From Nymphaea colorata (lineage: Eukaryota; Streptophyta; Magnoliopsida; Nymphaeales; Nymphaeaceae), in contig NC_045147.1 in assembly GCF_008831285.2 (NCBI RefSeq), positions 18,826,854 to 18,890,853 of the forward strand: a stretch of 64,000 bases of DNA, written 5' to 3'. Made by a program: the position numbers and the translations under genes. Position 1 is the first letter of the stretch. The number at the start of each line of letters is the position of its first letter. Below, piece by piece: positions 11,331-24,222 of this stretch. The notes under the pieces were generated by a model. That model saw nothing but the letters and a program-made list of their open reading frames with translations. It ran no database searches and was not told the origin of the DNA.

Positions 11331-14300
11331 CCCTTGCAGAGAGCGAGAGAGGGAGAGCACTTATGTCATGCACCACATCTATGTAGCGAATGTGTGGAGC
11401 ACTGAACTAACCCTTTCCAGTACTTAAATCCAGTGCGGGCTTAAAATTGGTTATCTGCCTCACCGCCATAGGTTCATCTAGGTGCTGCTTCTTTCCGGTG
11501 CAACCTTGCTGGGGGATCACCCAGATGAATACACTTGGGTATTGCCCCTTTCAACATGAACGGAAAGCAGGATGTCTGTACATGAACAGCTTCTGAGGTC
11601 AGAACACTGTTAGTCTGAGTTTGATGATCATCTCCCTGGTATATATGACAGCATGTTTATTAACTAAGCCACATTTTCGGCGAACCACTTGCACATCAAG
11701 TAGTCTAAGTGCACATCTTTGTCCAAACAGTTGGTGGTTAGGTATGGATGACATAGTTTATACTGCAGTGAAGGCCAATGAAGGGAACCAGGTAAAACCA
11801 TTCCTAACTCCAATCAACTACGACAGGTTTGTTGATAAATTATATGAATATGGCACCATAATGACCAGATCCTTTGCTCATGAGCAGCTGGCAGGGGAAA
11901 GTGAAATCTGAGGCGCAACCACGTGAGCTTCACTATATGCAGATGACAGCACGTAGCTAGTAGAGAATGACCACAGCACGGCTATTGGTAGGGGTCCCTA
12001 CTAAAGTGAAAACTCGATTGGTGCCTGGTGTTTCATGCAACGTGTACCAGGAACCATGAATATATGCTCTTAGCAGCAGACGCCTCATGGTGGTACACTG
12101 GGACATCCTCGATGGTTTTGGTTTGATCTAACATACATATTTTGAATTTGAATTCACTTTTACTTTGTTGCATCATTGTTATCGAGATTCAGGTTGTGGT
12201 TTAGATGCAGATCTAACTGGATCCAACCGCAACTAGTCGAGTTGAACCCCTGGTCTCCACCACTTCGGATTCCATCCATTTCATATAGGATTTACGATCC
12301 AGATTGGTTCGATGAAAGGTGTAAAATGTGTCAAGTAATTGCCAACCAAAGCTCGACTGCAAATATCAGAGTTGGGTATCTTTTTCATGATTAAGACAAC
12401 ATTTTGCCCAGGGAATTCACATCTAGAGAACAGTTTCAGAATCAGACTTAATGCAGATCGATATGATAATAAATTCTTCAAAAGCAAAAAGGTCCAATGA
12501 ATATACGCGATTGCTATTCGATCTCGACTAATTATCAAGATATGGGAAACCTTTAGTTTTCGGCCTTCTCACCTACTTTTGGTCATCTGTCTCAAATTTA
12601 CTGTATATTCTTCGGGAACTCAACAAACAAGCAATGAGCAATGAAACACCCGATAGAAACTGCGGGATCGCATGGTAGATGCAAAGTTCCCAAGCTAATG
12701 GGGATCCAAAAGGGTTTTCAGATTCATCCTCCAATTATAAATGCATCCCTGGCTTTTTCTGGTCTTCAACTGCATCTTCATCAATTGAGCTTTTGAGAAA
12801 ACTTCATGCTTTTGTCATTTTAACAACGGATGGAAGCCTACTATATTTATATACACAATCAGCAAAATGTGCTTAATTTCAAAAGTGCTCCAACTGTCCC
12901 GCTATAGTATATCCAGAAATGGTTCAGAGTTATCCTAAGAATAGTTTCATCTCACTCCATCAGTTTCTTTCTTTTTTTTTTTTTTTGGTTGGTTGGTTGG
13001 TCTCTCAAAGTTTCCTGTATCATTCATTACATGAGAAGGAAAGACCTCAAAAACTAGATCGGAATGACTATGAAAGAACCAAGTTTCCCATAAAAGATAG
13101 GGATGAGTATCTCAAGAGTCCATAATGCAGGATTGAATTGCAAAATCCCCAAATTGTAAAGATTATGAGCCCCCATCCTTTTGGGAATCAGCTAGGCAGG
13201 TGAGACGGGTGACATTGGAGTTCGTTGATGAGTCCGTGTCATCTCTCTTTCTCTGTCCCTCTTTCTTCCATGAAAGGGGCAGTTTAAAAGTGCGTGCTCT
13301 GAGAAGTTTGTCAGCCATGACGGCCATAACTAGGAGAGTACTGTAAGATGATGACACAGAGAGCAGAACTTGGGGACGTCAGAAAAGTGACCAACATTAC
13401 CCTCCACAGTATACCCGAAAATGAGGGAACATCAAGAGCAAGCTTGTCAGATAGCTTAATTATGACATTCCCTTCTTCAGAACTCTCAACAATTTGACAC
13501 AACTGGGCTAGAAAAACCACACTTTCATAGAAGAACCATTCATAACATGTTGAACGCATGGATCAAATGGGAATCAGAGTCCTGTTTCCAGTATCATTTT
13601 TCATACCATTCATGAGCAAAGCAGAACATGTTGAGTGTATGGATCAAGTGAAAATCAGAGCTCTGTTTTCCAGTATCATCTGTGCTACTGCTAATAAACT
13701 CCTGCTTCTGCAGGCAAAAAGTTCAAGTTATCACTCCACTGATATGTTTGGACCCAAGGGGACAAGCTCAGTACAAAGCCAGAAAGATTGCACCGGTTGT
13801 CCAACAAAAACAAAAACAAAAAAAACAAAGGGGAAGCAAAATTTTTCTAGGTAGTGACATCATGGCCGGATGTAGTAGCACTACAACCAATTCTGACTGA
13901 GTATTTTAATCCAAACTTGCCATTTTTTCATGGAGAACATGGCTGATCGTTTCTGGTGATGGTTGCATCTGGACTCTTCATTTCACCACTCTGCAATTTT
14001 GTATTTTTCTTACCTAACTATAGAATATTGTGATCTGTTTACAGTGTGGGCTGCTGATGCACACAACGCCACCACCAAAATATGTCACTAATCCTCCAAA
14101 GCACTTTAAATGTGTGGCAGCAGATAGACTACTTAAATTATGTAATGCTGTAGCCCAAGGCGGTCCTGATGAGCTCTTATATATCATGATCTTTACATCC
14201 AGCGGCCTGTTTATATAACCACATCCTTCTTTTCCCATAAAATAACTTTGTTTAAAATTAAATACATAATTTCCATACTTTAAAGTTTTAACACATATGA

Positions 14301-15946
14301 CTTGTATCTTTTTCCCCTAGAACAAGATTTGTTTAAAGTTTATGAGTAGCCTAAAATCGAGACAAATTCTGCCACTTGCAACATGAAGGGTTTCCTTCTT
14401 GGATGGTTCGTCGTCACCGAAGACAATAAATAATAAAGATACTGCTTACTGTATGTCATCCGAGCATGAGACACCTTCCTGATTAGCTAAACGCCACATC
14501 ATAAACAAACTGCCATGGACAAAAAAGAAAGGCCATTCTACTCATTTTAAACAAAGAATTACTACAGCTAAGCAACATTACGTGTTCTAGTTATTAGTTC
14601 CACACCCACCCGTCAGTGTTAGTTCAGCAAGACAGGTGTTACTCGAGAGAGGTTCCTATGACTTTTTCTATAGGTTTTATTATATTTAGTGTGCATTCCC
14701 GAGTTCTATGGATATCAAAAGGCGAGGGACGAGCAGATGATTCAGCAATCACCATGTAGATGACGCCATTAATATGAAATTTCACCTGAGAGAACTGCTT
14801 AGATTGCACATGGTGTATTGTAGTTGGTAATATGTGGTCACTAATAGTGTTACAAATTAGCAGAGCATCATACCAGATGACATAAGCTGATCATAAACAC
14901 GAACATCTCTGGTTGTTTCAACTCTTTTCAAGCTTTATATTGCATGTTGAACAGTGCCCGTAACGGTTAAAGATAGCTACAAGCCACGATGAAAGGGGAC
15001 TGATCAAGCACAAGTTGTAAGCTCGGGTTTCTGCAAAACTTTTGATTGTAAACATTTTCTTTGGAAAAGCGAAGAAAATAAGCTATATATGCAGTGCCAA
15101 ATCCTTCTGATATTGTTTCAGTACAAAATTTAGCCGCATGATCTTCTGCAACCTATACTTTGCGGCGAGTGTCAGCCATATTATTTAAGAAAGTTTAATA
15201 ATTATTTGAATTATAGTTTCCTGATCAATTGTCACACCAGAATTGTGGGATCGGTGTTTTATAAGGCCATATGAATTGAAGGATGTAAAAAGAATAATTT
15301 GAATCTTAAAGCTGCAAATTAATAACTATGGATACGAATCAGCTATATATATCGAAAATTAATTGCATATACGGAAACGCCGTGTCTAAAGACTAGCTTT
15401 TGACATGTAATAAGGAAACTCATGAATCTTATTCGAACCCATTATTTATAAAAAGAGAAAAAACTTGGATTTTGTCTATCAATTTTTGGAAAAGTTCGTG
15501 TTCATCTCGGTACAAGTTAGAATTAGGAAAAAAGTGCAAGCCCCTGTTACATGAACAGTTCTTTTGTTGGCACGATGTTGAAATTGACAACATACATATA
15601 TAATTCAACATGCATATAAACTTTAACTAAATTGGACCTCCTACCTAAAAGTTGTTGGGAAGCCGAATTAAATCAGATATATGTTAGATCGCTTTCTGAT
15701 ATTGTGTACAAGAAGATGTCGATATTTTAAATGAGAATACCCAAAGGCAGCTTTTTCATTTGAGATCCACACTTCCCTGCATAATCTCAAAAGAAAGTTC
15801 TACATTTTAGAATTTCTCTGTTGTTAACTATTCCGGAAAAATTAGCAGCTGATCGCCTAATAAGGAGATCCTTCTTTTGATTAACTTGGATGAGTGTTCA
15901 TTTTAAGTATTTTTTTTTTCACAAGCCGATGCAATTTAGGCACCAA
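11331..15946. other. Intergenic stretch without a recognisable gene
   Basis: About 4.6 kb of AT-rich sequence. ORFs remain below 100 codons and show no domain signature. A short T-run followed by GGTT repeats lies near 12970-13000. No splice-consistent coding chain was found. Confidence 0.55.
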
Positions 15947-16353
15947 TGGGGTTGCAGCCAAGTCGAGCTCGAACTGGCCCAACTCGAACTCGATTTTGAC
16001 TTCTCAGCTCGAATCGAGCTGTATGGATCAGGCTTGAGCTCGTCCCAACTATACAATGTCGAGGTCGAGCTGGACTCGAGTTATTAGTTTAATTTGTTTC
16101 TTTTAACTCGTATAACCATCAATTTGTCTAACTCCTTAACTCCTTTGCCAAATACAACTATGATGAACCAAATTTTGCATAGTCAAGCTGAGGCGAGTTT
16201 AAAAGAATTGAGTTTTTACAATTTGTTTAACATTTTCGAGTATAAGTTTAAACTCGAGCTCAACTTGTTCATAAAGGAGTCAAAATCCGGTCAAGTCTTT
16301 TTTGAGCGAGTTCAAGATAAGCCCGAATTTGCTCGACTCATTATGCAGCCCTA
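15947..16353. repeat. GAGCTCGA-rich foldback element (foldback A)
   Basis: The interior is dense in variants of GAGCTCGA and AACTCGA on both strands. The left end (GGGGTTGCAGCCAAGTCGAGC) and the reverse complement of the right end (AGGGCTGCATAATGAGTCGAGC) resemble each other, giving imperfect terminal inverted repeats of about 22 bp. The same terminal signature appears in the repeat at 23.6-24.2 kb. No coding capacity is seen, and no target duplication could be fixed. It looks like a non-autonomous foldback or MITE-like element, but its superfamily is not assigned. Confidence 0.65.
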
Positions 16354-19300
16354 AGCATAGATCATGCGAGTTTTAATTAACACCAAGTTTCAATTACCAA
16401 ACACCCTCTTAATTAACATTGAAAATTCAGACACGTGAGACAGTGGTTTTCAAGGGTAAAACAAAAAAGGGAGCGTCCAAAAGAACATGTGGGATCCTAC
16501 AAAACGCAGGCTGAACGAAGGTGACACCATTGACGGTGTTGGTATGTGGCCAAAGAACCAGTCAACTGCGCCAACCGATGGAGCCCAACTCCATTTATCA
16601 TCATCATCAATCATCATCCCCACCTTGGAGATTGATGGGCCCTCTCCCATGAACAGCCTATTAAGGGGGCGGCGTTTGATGGTGAATTTTACACTGGTGG
16701 CTGATCTAAGATTAATAGCAGCAGGGCAGAATCTCCAACTTTTCGTTGGAAGGCACCATGCAATACTAACACAAATTTAAGCATCTCAAAACATCCTAAC
16801 CTTTCAAACACATAATAAAATACTTTATAAAATGAAAATGTAATCAAGAGGATAGCAGAGACGTTTTATAAGTATCTCGTAAATACATCATAAAGATTGA
16901 GATATGTTCATGCTAATAATGTTTCTAATGTTTTACAAAGTATCCTGGATGCCAATTGAGCACAATTTCATGGTCCAATGAAGTGCTCACCTTGCACTTG
17001 GCATTGGATGCTCCTCGGCTTCTGCCACTGTTTCCTCTCACTCTGCCGTCGGGGATGAGCTTCTGATCTTTTTGGCTCAGACGGCCTTCTTTGTCTTCTT
17101 AACATTGTTTAAAAATGGACGACTGCTGCCATCATCGGTACCGTGTTAAAGAGCGTCTGCTGCTGCTGAAGAATTATTCATAGACGCCGACAGGACAGCT
17201 CCACGGATTGGAGGGTAGAGAATGGGGGGCCTCTTCGTGTGCAGTAAGTGCCGCGGCCCCCATTAAAACCAAACTCCATCACGGCAGCGTCGAGTACTTG
17301 ATGATGAAATTAAGCGGGCATGGGGCAGGCAGGCCCCTCCTCCATGCATGTCGACAAGAAGACGGCGAACCCCCAGACCCAGTTCCTTCCTTCCTTTGGC
17401 CGTTGTCTTCTTCCTTCTCTTCAAAACTGGGTGTTGCCAATGTGGGCATTTTTCCTACATTATATTTTCGATCATGATCACGCTTTTCGGTGTTTGCACT
17501 TTGAATAATTGAATGGTTGGTCGGCAAAACGGTTCAAAGAATCAGCTGCATCGGATCATAATCAAATTAAATTTTGTTTTTCTTTTGAAGATTAAGAAAA
17601 ACTAATTAAAGAGCTCGCATGAAATTTTTTCTTTTTTGTTTTTTGAAATGCCTTGTGCCTCCGTTAAAAGGGTCTCCAAATCAAATTTTAAAAAAGTTTG
17701 ATTCAGTTCAAATAGCCTCATTTCAGCAACACTAGGGTTTAAACCGCAATGCAATGTGTTTGGCATATCTGATCGAACTGATAGAGTGAGCCAAGAAACC
17801 CACCGTTTGGGTGAAGACTGAAGCATCCACTCAACCCTTTAAGGTATAGGATTTGTTTTTAGTGTTTCGATGTGCTGCGGCCTTCAACTTACATGTCAAT
17901 GGTCATTCTTTTTGTAGCATAAAAGTTCGAAACCAAAACTAACCATCTACCAGTTTACTACTTCATTCATTTCACATATGAAATATGTCCATAGGTCATG
18001 ATGTCAATAATTTTCTTGTAAGCGTATACATGCAACTATCGCAGCTCTCTTCACGCAACGAAAGGGCAGTTAGTGGCTACACCGATTAGCATCGAGCAGC
18101 TTTCTTCCTCTTATAAGAATACTATTGCACAGAATCCACAACCACGTTACTCTACAGCTATTCGCTAAGATGTCAAATTACTGCATATCCCATCTTGCCT
18201 ATTACAAAAAAAGAAAATTAAAAACAACTTTTTAAAAGTACAATTAAAAAGCTAACCTAAAACATAATTAAATCATACTCTGTAATGGCCGCAATCTCTT
18301 GATTGTCGTCCACATCAAAAGAACAAGGAATTGTGACACGTCGCAATCAATGGCGGAGTGGCATATGGGTTGGTGTGGGCAGTTGCCCACGCCAGCTCCT
18401 TAAAATTTCATTATTTTTATATTGGCAAATTTAATAAAGGTGCCCCTCCAAATATGAATATTTATAAATAAATGTCCCTCCAACCAATTTTTCTAGCTAG
18501 GCCACTGGTCACAGTTCTTTATAGGTGGCTCTCTCAATGAATTCCTTAACGTGGATCGGTTAATTAATTTAACTCTATCCCACATTGGTAGTGGATGTTG
18601 TCGCATAGTCGACAGTGATCGAGTTATTTTATAATGATTACCGCATTTATGCTGGTTAATGCTGCATAAGATTGAATTTTATAGAACCAAAACCGAAGAC
18701 GTGATTAATACAGGCCCCCGACTCAACCTGCCCATCATTTGGTAGGATACCATACTCTTAATATTGAACCTAAATGTAATTTTTCTATGTAATAGATCCA
18801 AAAAGACAAAAAATATGCCACTAAATGAAGGGTAGTTGAGACGGCATCGACTTGTTGAAAAGCACAAAAGAAGTTATGACCATTAAGTGGGTGCAATTTG
18901 GTTGAAAACACTTGGTTTAATTAATAAAGCATGAACTTTTCGAATCGTGGTTCCCGACACAAGCTCCGAACTTTTTATCTCACTTTTTTAATGAAAAGGC
19001 CGGCGCATCCCAGAAATTGATTAAGATATCCGAGTTTTGGAGGTGGGTGGTCGCGTTGGGCACTATGTTCTAAGAACTAGTTCTGTGATCTTCTTTCATT
19101 TTGCAAACGGGTTCTGCCTTTTGCCACCCTTCTCTTATTGGTCCTTCCACCAGGGTGAGCAAGGCTAGAGTGATTGATGAGTGTTTAAATAACTAAAAAA
19201 AAAGATTAGCATGCCGTTTTTCATGAAGTACCAGCCATTTTTATTACTACCGCAGAGAAAAACCTTTTATATATTTAAGAACCATTTGTTGCTTGTGTGT

Positions 19301-20626
19301 GGGTTTTTCATTGCTAGACAAAAAGCTGAAACCTTCATTGAACACATCATCTTTTTAAGTTAAAATTAAGTTAAAAGGTTTGCTTTTAGTGTCTTCAAGT
19401 ATGTACATCAGTGGCTTTCCTTTTACAACACAAAGAACACGAAGAGACCTGACCTGTCCATTATGCCAACCCTCTTATTGATCCTTTGATGTGCATTTAT
19501 TGTGGCTTGATATAATAGAACTTGTTTTCTATACATTTCAAAAGTTTAAAGCTGTGTTAGTGGTTAGTGAAGAGATAGTGTATATCAACTTATTACCTTG
19601 CTCCACTCTATATAAGACACAAGGACAGGAATTAAATTGGCTAAACGTTCAATCTCCTTTCTGGTGGACGACTTCTTGTATATGTAGGAAATAATCCTAA
19701 TTTCTTAGAGATTCAACAACTTTTTACCTGTGAAGACTTAATTATAACAATCAATGATTCAATATCACACCCACTAGAAATGGAAGCAGATATCACCTCC
19801 ACGGGAAGATGTTCAAGTGGCTAATGACATCTACTAAAAAATTTGTCGTCTTTGCCGAGAAAAAGGAAAAAGTTGTTTGCTTATCGAACTAACAAAGCAA
19901 AAGAAAGTAATTGGTCTTTAAACATTCTATAATCTGCGTAGTTCCCCAATAGAAACCTTATCTGCGCATTAAAGATGAAGTGGCTCACAAAATTTTCCTT
20001 CCAGGAAGGCATTTAAGCAGAATGGGGTGGGGCAGACGCTAGTCTGGCAAGGGGGCGTGCACGCGTGGTGCATGATTGGCTCCTGTGGCCAATGAATTCT
20101 AATTTCCCTTTCAATCTTTCCCCTGCCCGGGACCGGCGGCAGCCATTAAAGGCCAGAACCACAAATGCCTCTTCGCCTCCTCCATCTCTCTCGACATTAT
20201 TTTTTCCTCCCTAGAACATTTATTGCCAACAGACTGGCTTATTCCCTTCTCCGCAAATCATTCTCAACCATATCTCTGCATTTGACCCAAAGATTGGTGA
20301 AAATCATTCCACTTCCCCATCATCGTCATATGCAAATTTCTCTCTTTAGTGGGTGCAAAACGTGGGTGTCTCATGTTCTCGTTCCCTTGATTCAATATCG
20401 ATGAACTTAGAGAAAAGGGTTGAAGGTTGGAACGAACATACAACAGGAATTCTTGATTGGTGCTGAACTCACCATAGCACAAAGTTCTTTGTTTAATCAG
20501 ATCCAAAAGGTTTATGGGTGGTTCAAACTCATACTAAGCATATAGAAACTATTTGCATGACAAATAACATCAAAAGTGTGAGCGCGATTCTTTCTTGCAG
20601 CAAGGCGATAGAGTTGAAGAACCAAG

Positions 20627-20661
<35 letters not shown>

Positions 20662-21990
20662 CTTAAAAGGTGAAAGCTGGAGAGCCGTCAGCATGGGGTC
20701 TTATGGGCGAGGGCCCCAGGTCGCTCCACACGCAGCTTCCCGGAAAGAGGACGGAAGGTCGGTCACTATCTGGGAAAGAGGAAGTGGGGCCACCAACGCA
20801 GATACTGACTCCCCACTCAGCGTCGGTCAAACCAGTCCAACCATCGCCAGCTGCATCTTTCCGGTCCCACCACGCCCTCCTTCCGTCCCTCTCCCCTCGT
20901 GTTTTTCTAATTCGATTCTCTCAAGAGACCTCCTCTGGCCCAGTGGATGACCAGCAATATCCGTGGGGTCTAATGGAGTCAGGCTACCTTGACTGTAGGG
21001 TCTTCCATCGTAGACCCCCTCCTTTCCGTGTAGTCAGTGCATCATTTATTGCATCATTTGATCTTTCTTTTGTTCAGTTCGTCTAACTTTTCCGTTGTTT
21101 TGAATCGAGAGAGAACTCGCTTGGCTCCTGTAATGTCTTGTTACCAACAACCACAGAAATACACCGATCAGAAAAAGTGAAAAAACTTTGCTGTTCAGAT
21201 GCCGCTTACAGAAGATGGTATGTGATAATTTGTTAGTCGCAATCGAAAGGTAAAAACCCTCCACCAACAACGGCCCACTTGTTCTTTGTGCATGAACCAA
21301 ATTCAAACGAGCTTCGGATCTGTGATTCCCTGCACCGAATCAAATAACTTGTGTAATTTTTTTCCGTGGTTTTATGAGATCCCCAAGTCTCTTTCAGCAT
21401 CAGATGATCCACATCTTTGCTTAGGCCCCCACGTAGCTTAAGTTGCCTGCCTCCATCAAACGTTCCAATCAAACATCTGTTTTAATCGCACGATGCCATG
21501 CATCTGTGCGACCTCTTCTGGTTTTGTAATGGTTGTAGCCCTGGATCTCTCTCTTTCCACAGAAATCAAGAGCTGTCCAAAGAAAACGACCAGTGTTCTG
21601 TGCATGACGTGAGCTTTCGAGTAAAAGCTTGCAAAGCTCCAGTTAAAAGAAATAAACGAACAAGTAAATTATCAAAATAATACGTAATTGCCTCCGTTAC
21701 TGTCACGCAGCTTTCGATATGGACATTAATTGCATCAATTTTCTGGCAGTGCAAAAATATCAGATAAGGGGCAGTTTGGAACATTCAGATGAGCCTGTTT
21801 CTTGAACCTGATCCACTGTATCCAGCAGTATCACCGTGAGAAGACAAAAAGGGTTAATTAGGTGGTCTGGTTTCTAGAGTGACATAAAATCTCCACCGTC
21901 CATCTTCGTTTGCCACCTCTAGATTGTTCTTATCTAAGCACTCCCCTAGCCTTTTTGCCCCACTTTCTCTCTCTAGAACACCAGCAGCAA
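16354..21990. other. Intergenic stretch without a recognisable gene
   Basis: About 5.6 kb. Two patches, about 20.02-20.25 kb and 20.67-21.02 kb, are clearly richer in G and C than their surroundings, and the first contains an ATTGG (inverted CCAAT) motif. Neither holds a convincing coding frame. A 138-codon open frame at 20670-21086 has no domain signature and begins with GTG. Confidence 0.5.
20631..20660. repeat. (TA)15 microsatellite
   Basis: Thirty bases of perfect TA dinucleotide repeat. Confidence 0.97.
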
Positions 21991-21994
21991 CTCC

Positions 21995-22001
21995 TATAAA
22001 T
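21995..22001 (+). promoter_or_regulatory. TATA box of the first WI12-family gene
   Basis: TATAAAT lies 100 bp upstream of the ATG at 22101, after a CT-rich tract (about 21950-21975). The spacing would leave a leader of roughly 70 nt. Assignment is from consensus and position only. Confidence 0.7.
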
Positions 22002-22100
22002 ACCAGGCAACTCCACGAAGTAGCTCACCATTCGTTGCCTCTCAGCATCCTTCCTTCTTGTTCCCTCTGCCAACTTTGCTAAGAACCAAAACCCAGAAAG

Positions 22101-22571
22101 ATGTCTAGTAGTGAAGCAGCAGCCTGTGAGCCAGAGATGAACAACAAGGCGACTGTGGAGGCTCTCTACGAAGCCTTGGCTCTAGGGGACGCCGAGACGG
22201 CGAGCAACCTCCTGGCCTCAGACCTGGAATGGTGGTTTCACGGGCCACCGAGCTGCCAATACATGATGCGCATCCTCACCGGGCAGTCGACCCACCGGGA
22301 GTTCACGTTCCTGCCGCAGAACGTGACGGCCATCGGCGCCAAGGTCTTCGTCGAGGGGTGGGAGGGCGACTCCGTCTACTGGGTGCACGTCTGGACCGTC
22401 AAGGACGGCACCATCACCCAGGTGCGCGAGTACTTCAACACCTGGATCACCGTCCAGGACCTCCGGCCCCTCACTTTGAGGTCCGGCCGCCCCGCCGGAC
22501 CGACCCTCTGGAAGAGCGACCACGCCGGTCACTGCAGTCGCTCCCTCCCCGGCCTCCTCGTCGCCATTTAA
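22101..22571 (+). CDS. Wound-induced protein WI12/SAG20-like, SnoaL/NTF2-like fold (copy 1)
   Basis: This intronless gene encodes 156 residues, in the usual size range of the family. Conserved blocks are LYEALALGDAETASNLLASD (residues 22-41), EWWFHGPPSCQYMMRILTG (43-61), VHVWTVKDGTITQVREYFNT and the C-terminal tail with W-K-S...SLPGLLVAI. Plant members are known as wound-, jasmonate- and senescence-induced proteins; the fold is NTF2/SnoaL-like and no enzymatic activity is established. There is no signal peptide or membrane segment, so a cytosolic or nuclear location is likely. The ATG is the first after the TATA box, and the next in-frame ATG lies 12 codons further in, still upstream of the conserved core. 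The coding region is much more GC-rich than its flanks. A second copy lies at 40099-40587 on the same strand. Confidence 0.93.
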   Translation: MSSSEAAACEPEMNNKATVEALYEALALGDAETASNLLASDLEWWFHGPPSCQYMMRILTGQSTHREFTFLPQNVTAIGAKVFVEGWEGDSVYWVHVWTVKDGTITQVREYFNTWITVQDLRPLTLRSGRPAGPTLWKSDHAGHCSRSLPGLLVAI

Positions 22572-23626
22572 CCTCCTTTTTTATAACTTCTTTCCTTTCA
22601 GACATTGACGCAGAGCATACGCAAAGTTACGAACTCAACTCACAGTCTGAAGATTACGTTGTTTGTGAGCCCCAATATAAGCCAAAACCCTGTACCTAGT
22701 TTCGCCATTGACCGTGTAAAACACTGTATCGTTCTAGAAATCAATGACATTGTAGATTGTCCAGTCTGCAATTCCATCTCTGTTACTCTCTCTCTCTTGA
22801 TCCCACCATGTTCGGAACTCTGAAAATCAATGGGGTTGTAACAAATAATGGAACATTCAAACTAAAGTGATTTGATCTTTCTTGAAATAATGGAATGTTT
22901 CACCAAAGACAACGGAAGTTCCAGCCCACAATTGAATACTATATTGGTCCAGCAGCAATGGTAGCCCGCCTCTTTCTGGGTAGTTCAGATCTCCAGAGTA
23001 TGCGTGAAGGACAATAATTTGGATTTCCTTGTCCACTATAGCAAAGTGATTTCTTCTTTCTCTCCTCGGGTTTTAATGTGCTACCCACTTGGACCCTTTA
23101 GCTTTTTTCCTCCAAAAGCAAGTGGAAAAATTTGTTCTGATGTAAATTGTGGCAAAGAGTCACCAAAAAGCTGCAGTCATAAAAAATGAACTCAAGACAT
23201 GGAAGATCATTCCAGTTAAAGTATGTATATATCTTGATAAACTTAATTCAGCGTGGACTCCATGAACTTGGATTCTTCACCAAAAAGGGAACATAGGATC
23301 TGTTAATACAGCGATATATGTTATATAATTGTCATTTGTAAATTATAAAAATCCCGCTGGTCGGTGCGCTGTTCCTAAAGTCATAAATGGTTCGGATGTT
23401 GTTTAAGGGTTCTGTATTTTTTTATGATATACACTTCCGTCCTGGAGTGAGCTTAATGTATTTAACTGACCGACTTGTTTCTGTCTCGCAACTCTCGTTT
23501 GCAACGCTGGTGCCACCCACCCAAAAGCGCGTGACTCTATGTAGAAAGGATCCAAATCTCGAGGATGGTTAATGGGATTTGACGATGATATGGATCTAAG
23601 GCCACGTCCAAAAATTTGGCATGCGT
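22572..23626. other. 3' flank of WI12 copy 1, no gene seen
   Basis: This region contains the 3' untranslated part of the WI12 gene followed by AT-rich intergenic sequence. Its ORFs are all short and have no recognisable domain. Confidence 0.6.
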
Positions 23627-24222
23627 TAAGGCTGTTAACGAGCAAGTTGAAGCCCAGTTGAGCCAGCTCGAACTCAGTTCGATTGTCTTGAAAGGAAGTT
23701 GGCTCAAGCTCGACTTGAGTTCGATTTCATTAGCTCGAGCTCAGCTCGTTTGTCTTGAAAGGAAGTTGGCTCAAGCTCGACTTGAGTTCGATTTCATTAG
23801 CTCGAGCTCAGCTCGTTTGTCTTGAAAGGAAGTTGGCTCAAGCTCGACTTGAGTTCGATTTCATTAGCTCGAGCTCCACTTGAGTTCGATTTCATTAGCT
23901 CGAGCTCCACTTGAGTTTGATTTCATTAGCTCGAGCTCGACTTGAGTTCAATTTCATTAGCTTGAGCTCCACTCGGTTTGAAATTCTTCAAACTCGAACT
24001 CGACTCAATTAAACTCGAGTATACCCATTTGACCGACCAATCCTTTTTTTTATGATTTTATAAAACGTATTGTATATATTTCCTTTTTCGAGCTTAGCCT
24101 AGTTTAACCGAGTCGAGCTCACTGAACTCGAGCTCTACTCATTTAGGTTGCCGAGTTCGAGTCAAGTTTATCGAGCGAGTTTGAGTCTAGCTAGAGTTAG
24201 CTCGACTCATTGAACAGCCCTA
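23627..24222. repeat. GAGCTCGA-rich foldback element with internal tandem array (foldback B)
   Basis: The left end reads AAGGCTGTTAACGAGCAAG and the reverse complement of the right end reads AGGGCTGTTCAATGAGTCGAG, so the ends form imperfect inverted repeats. They share their signature with foldback A at 15.95-16.35 kb. The interior is filled with GAGCTCGA/ACTCGAG motifs in both orientations. The left half contains the tandem array listed separately. No transposase-like coding sequence was found, and no target duplication could be identified. Confidence 0.65.
23675..23968. repeat. Nested tandem array: three 67-bp units followed by three 31-bp units
   Basis: Units of 67 bp begin at 23675, 23742 and 23809, with the second and third identical by eye. 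Units of 31 bp begin at 23876, 23907 and 23938. The 31-bp unit equals the last 31 bases of the 67-bp unit, apart from a few substitutions. The array thus holds six copies of the 31-bp core, three of them inside a longer unit that starts near GTCTTGAAAGGAAGTTGG. Confidence 0.92.

Noticed and set aside
20670-21086. 138-codon frame in a GC-rich patch (+)
   Set aside because: It starts with GTG, overlaps another frame and shows no family signature; GC-rich sequence has fewer stops by chance.
22229-22699. Second long frame overlapping WI12 copy 1, and the opposite-strand frame
   Set aside because: They are shadows of the GC-rich WI12 coding sequence; Arg/Pro/His-rich translations without a domain.
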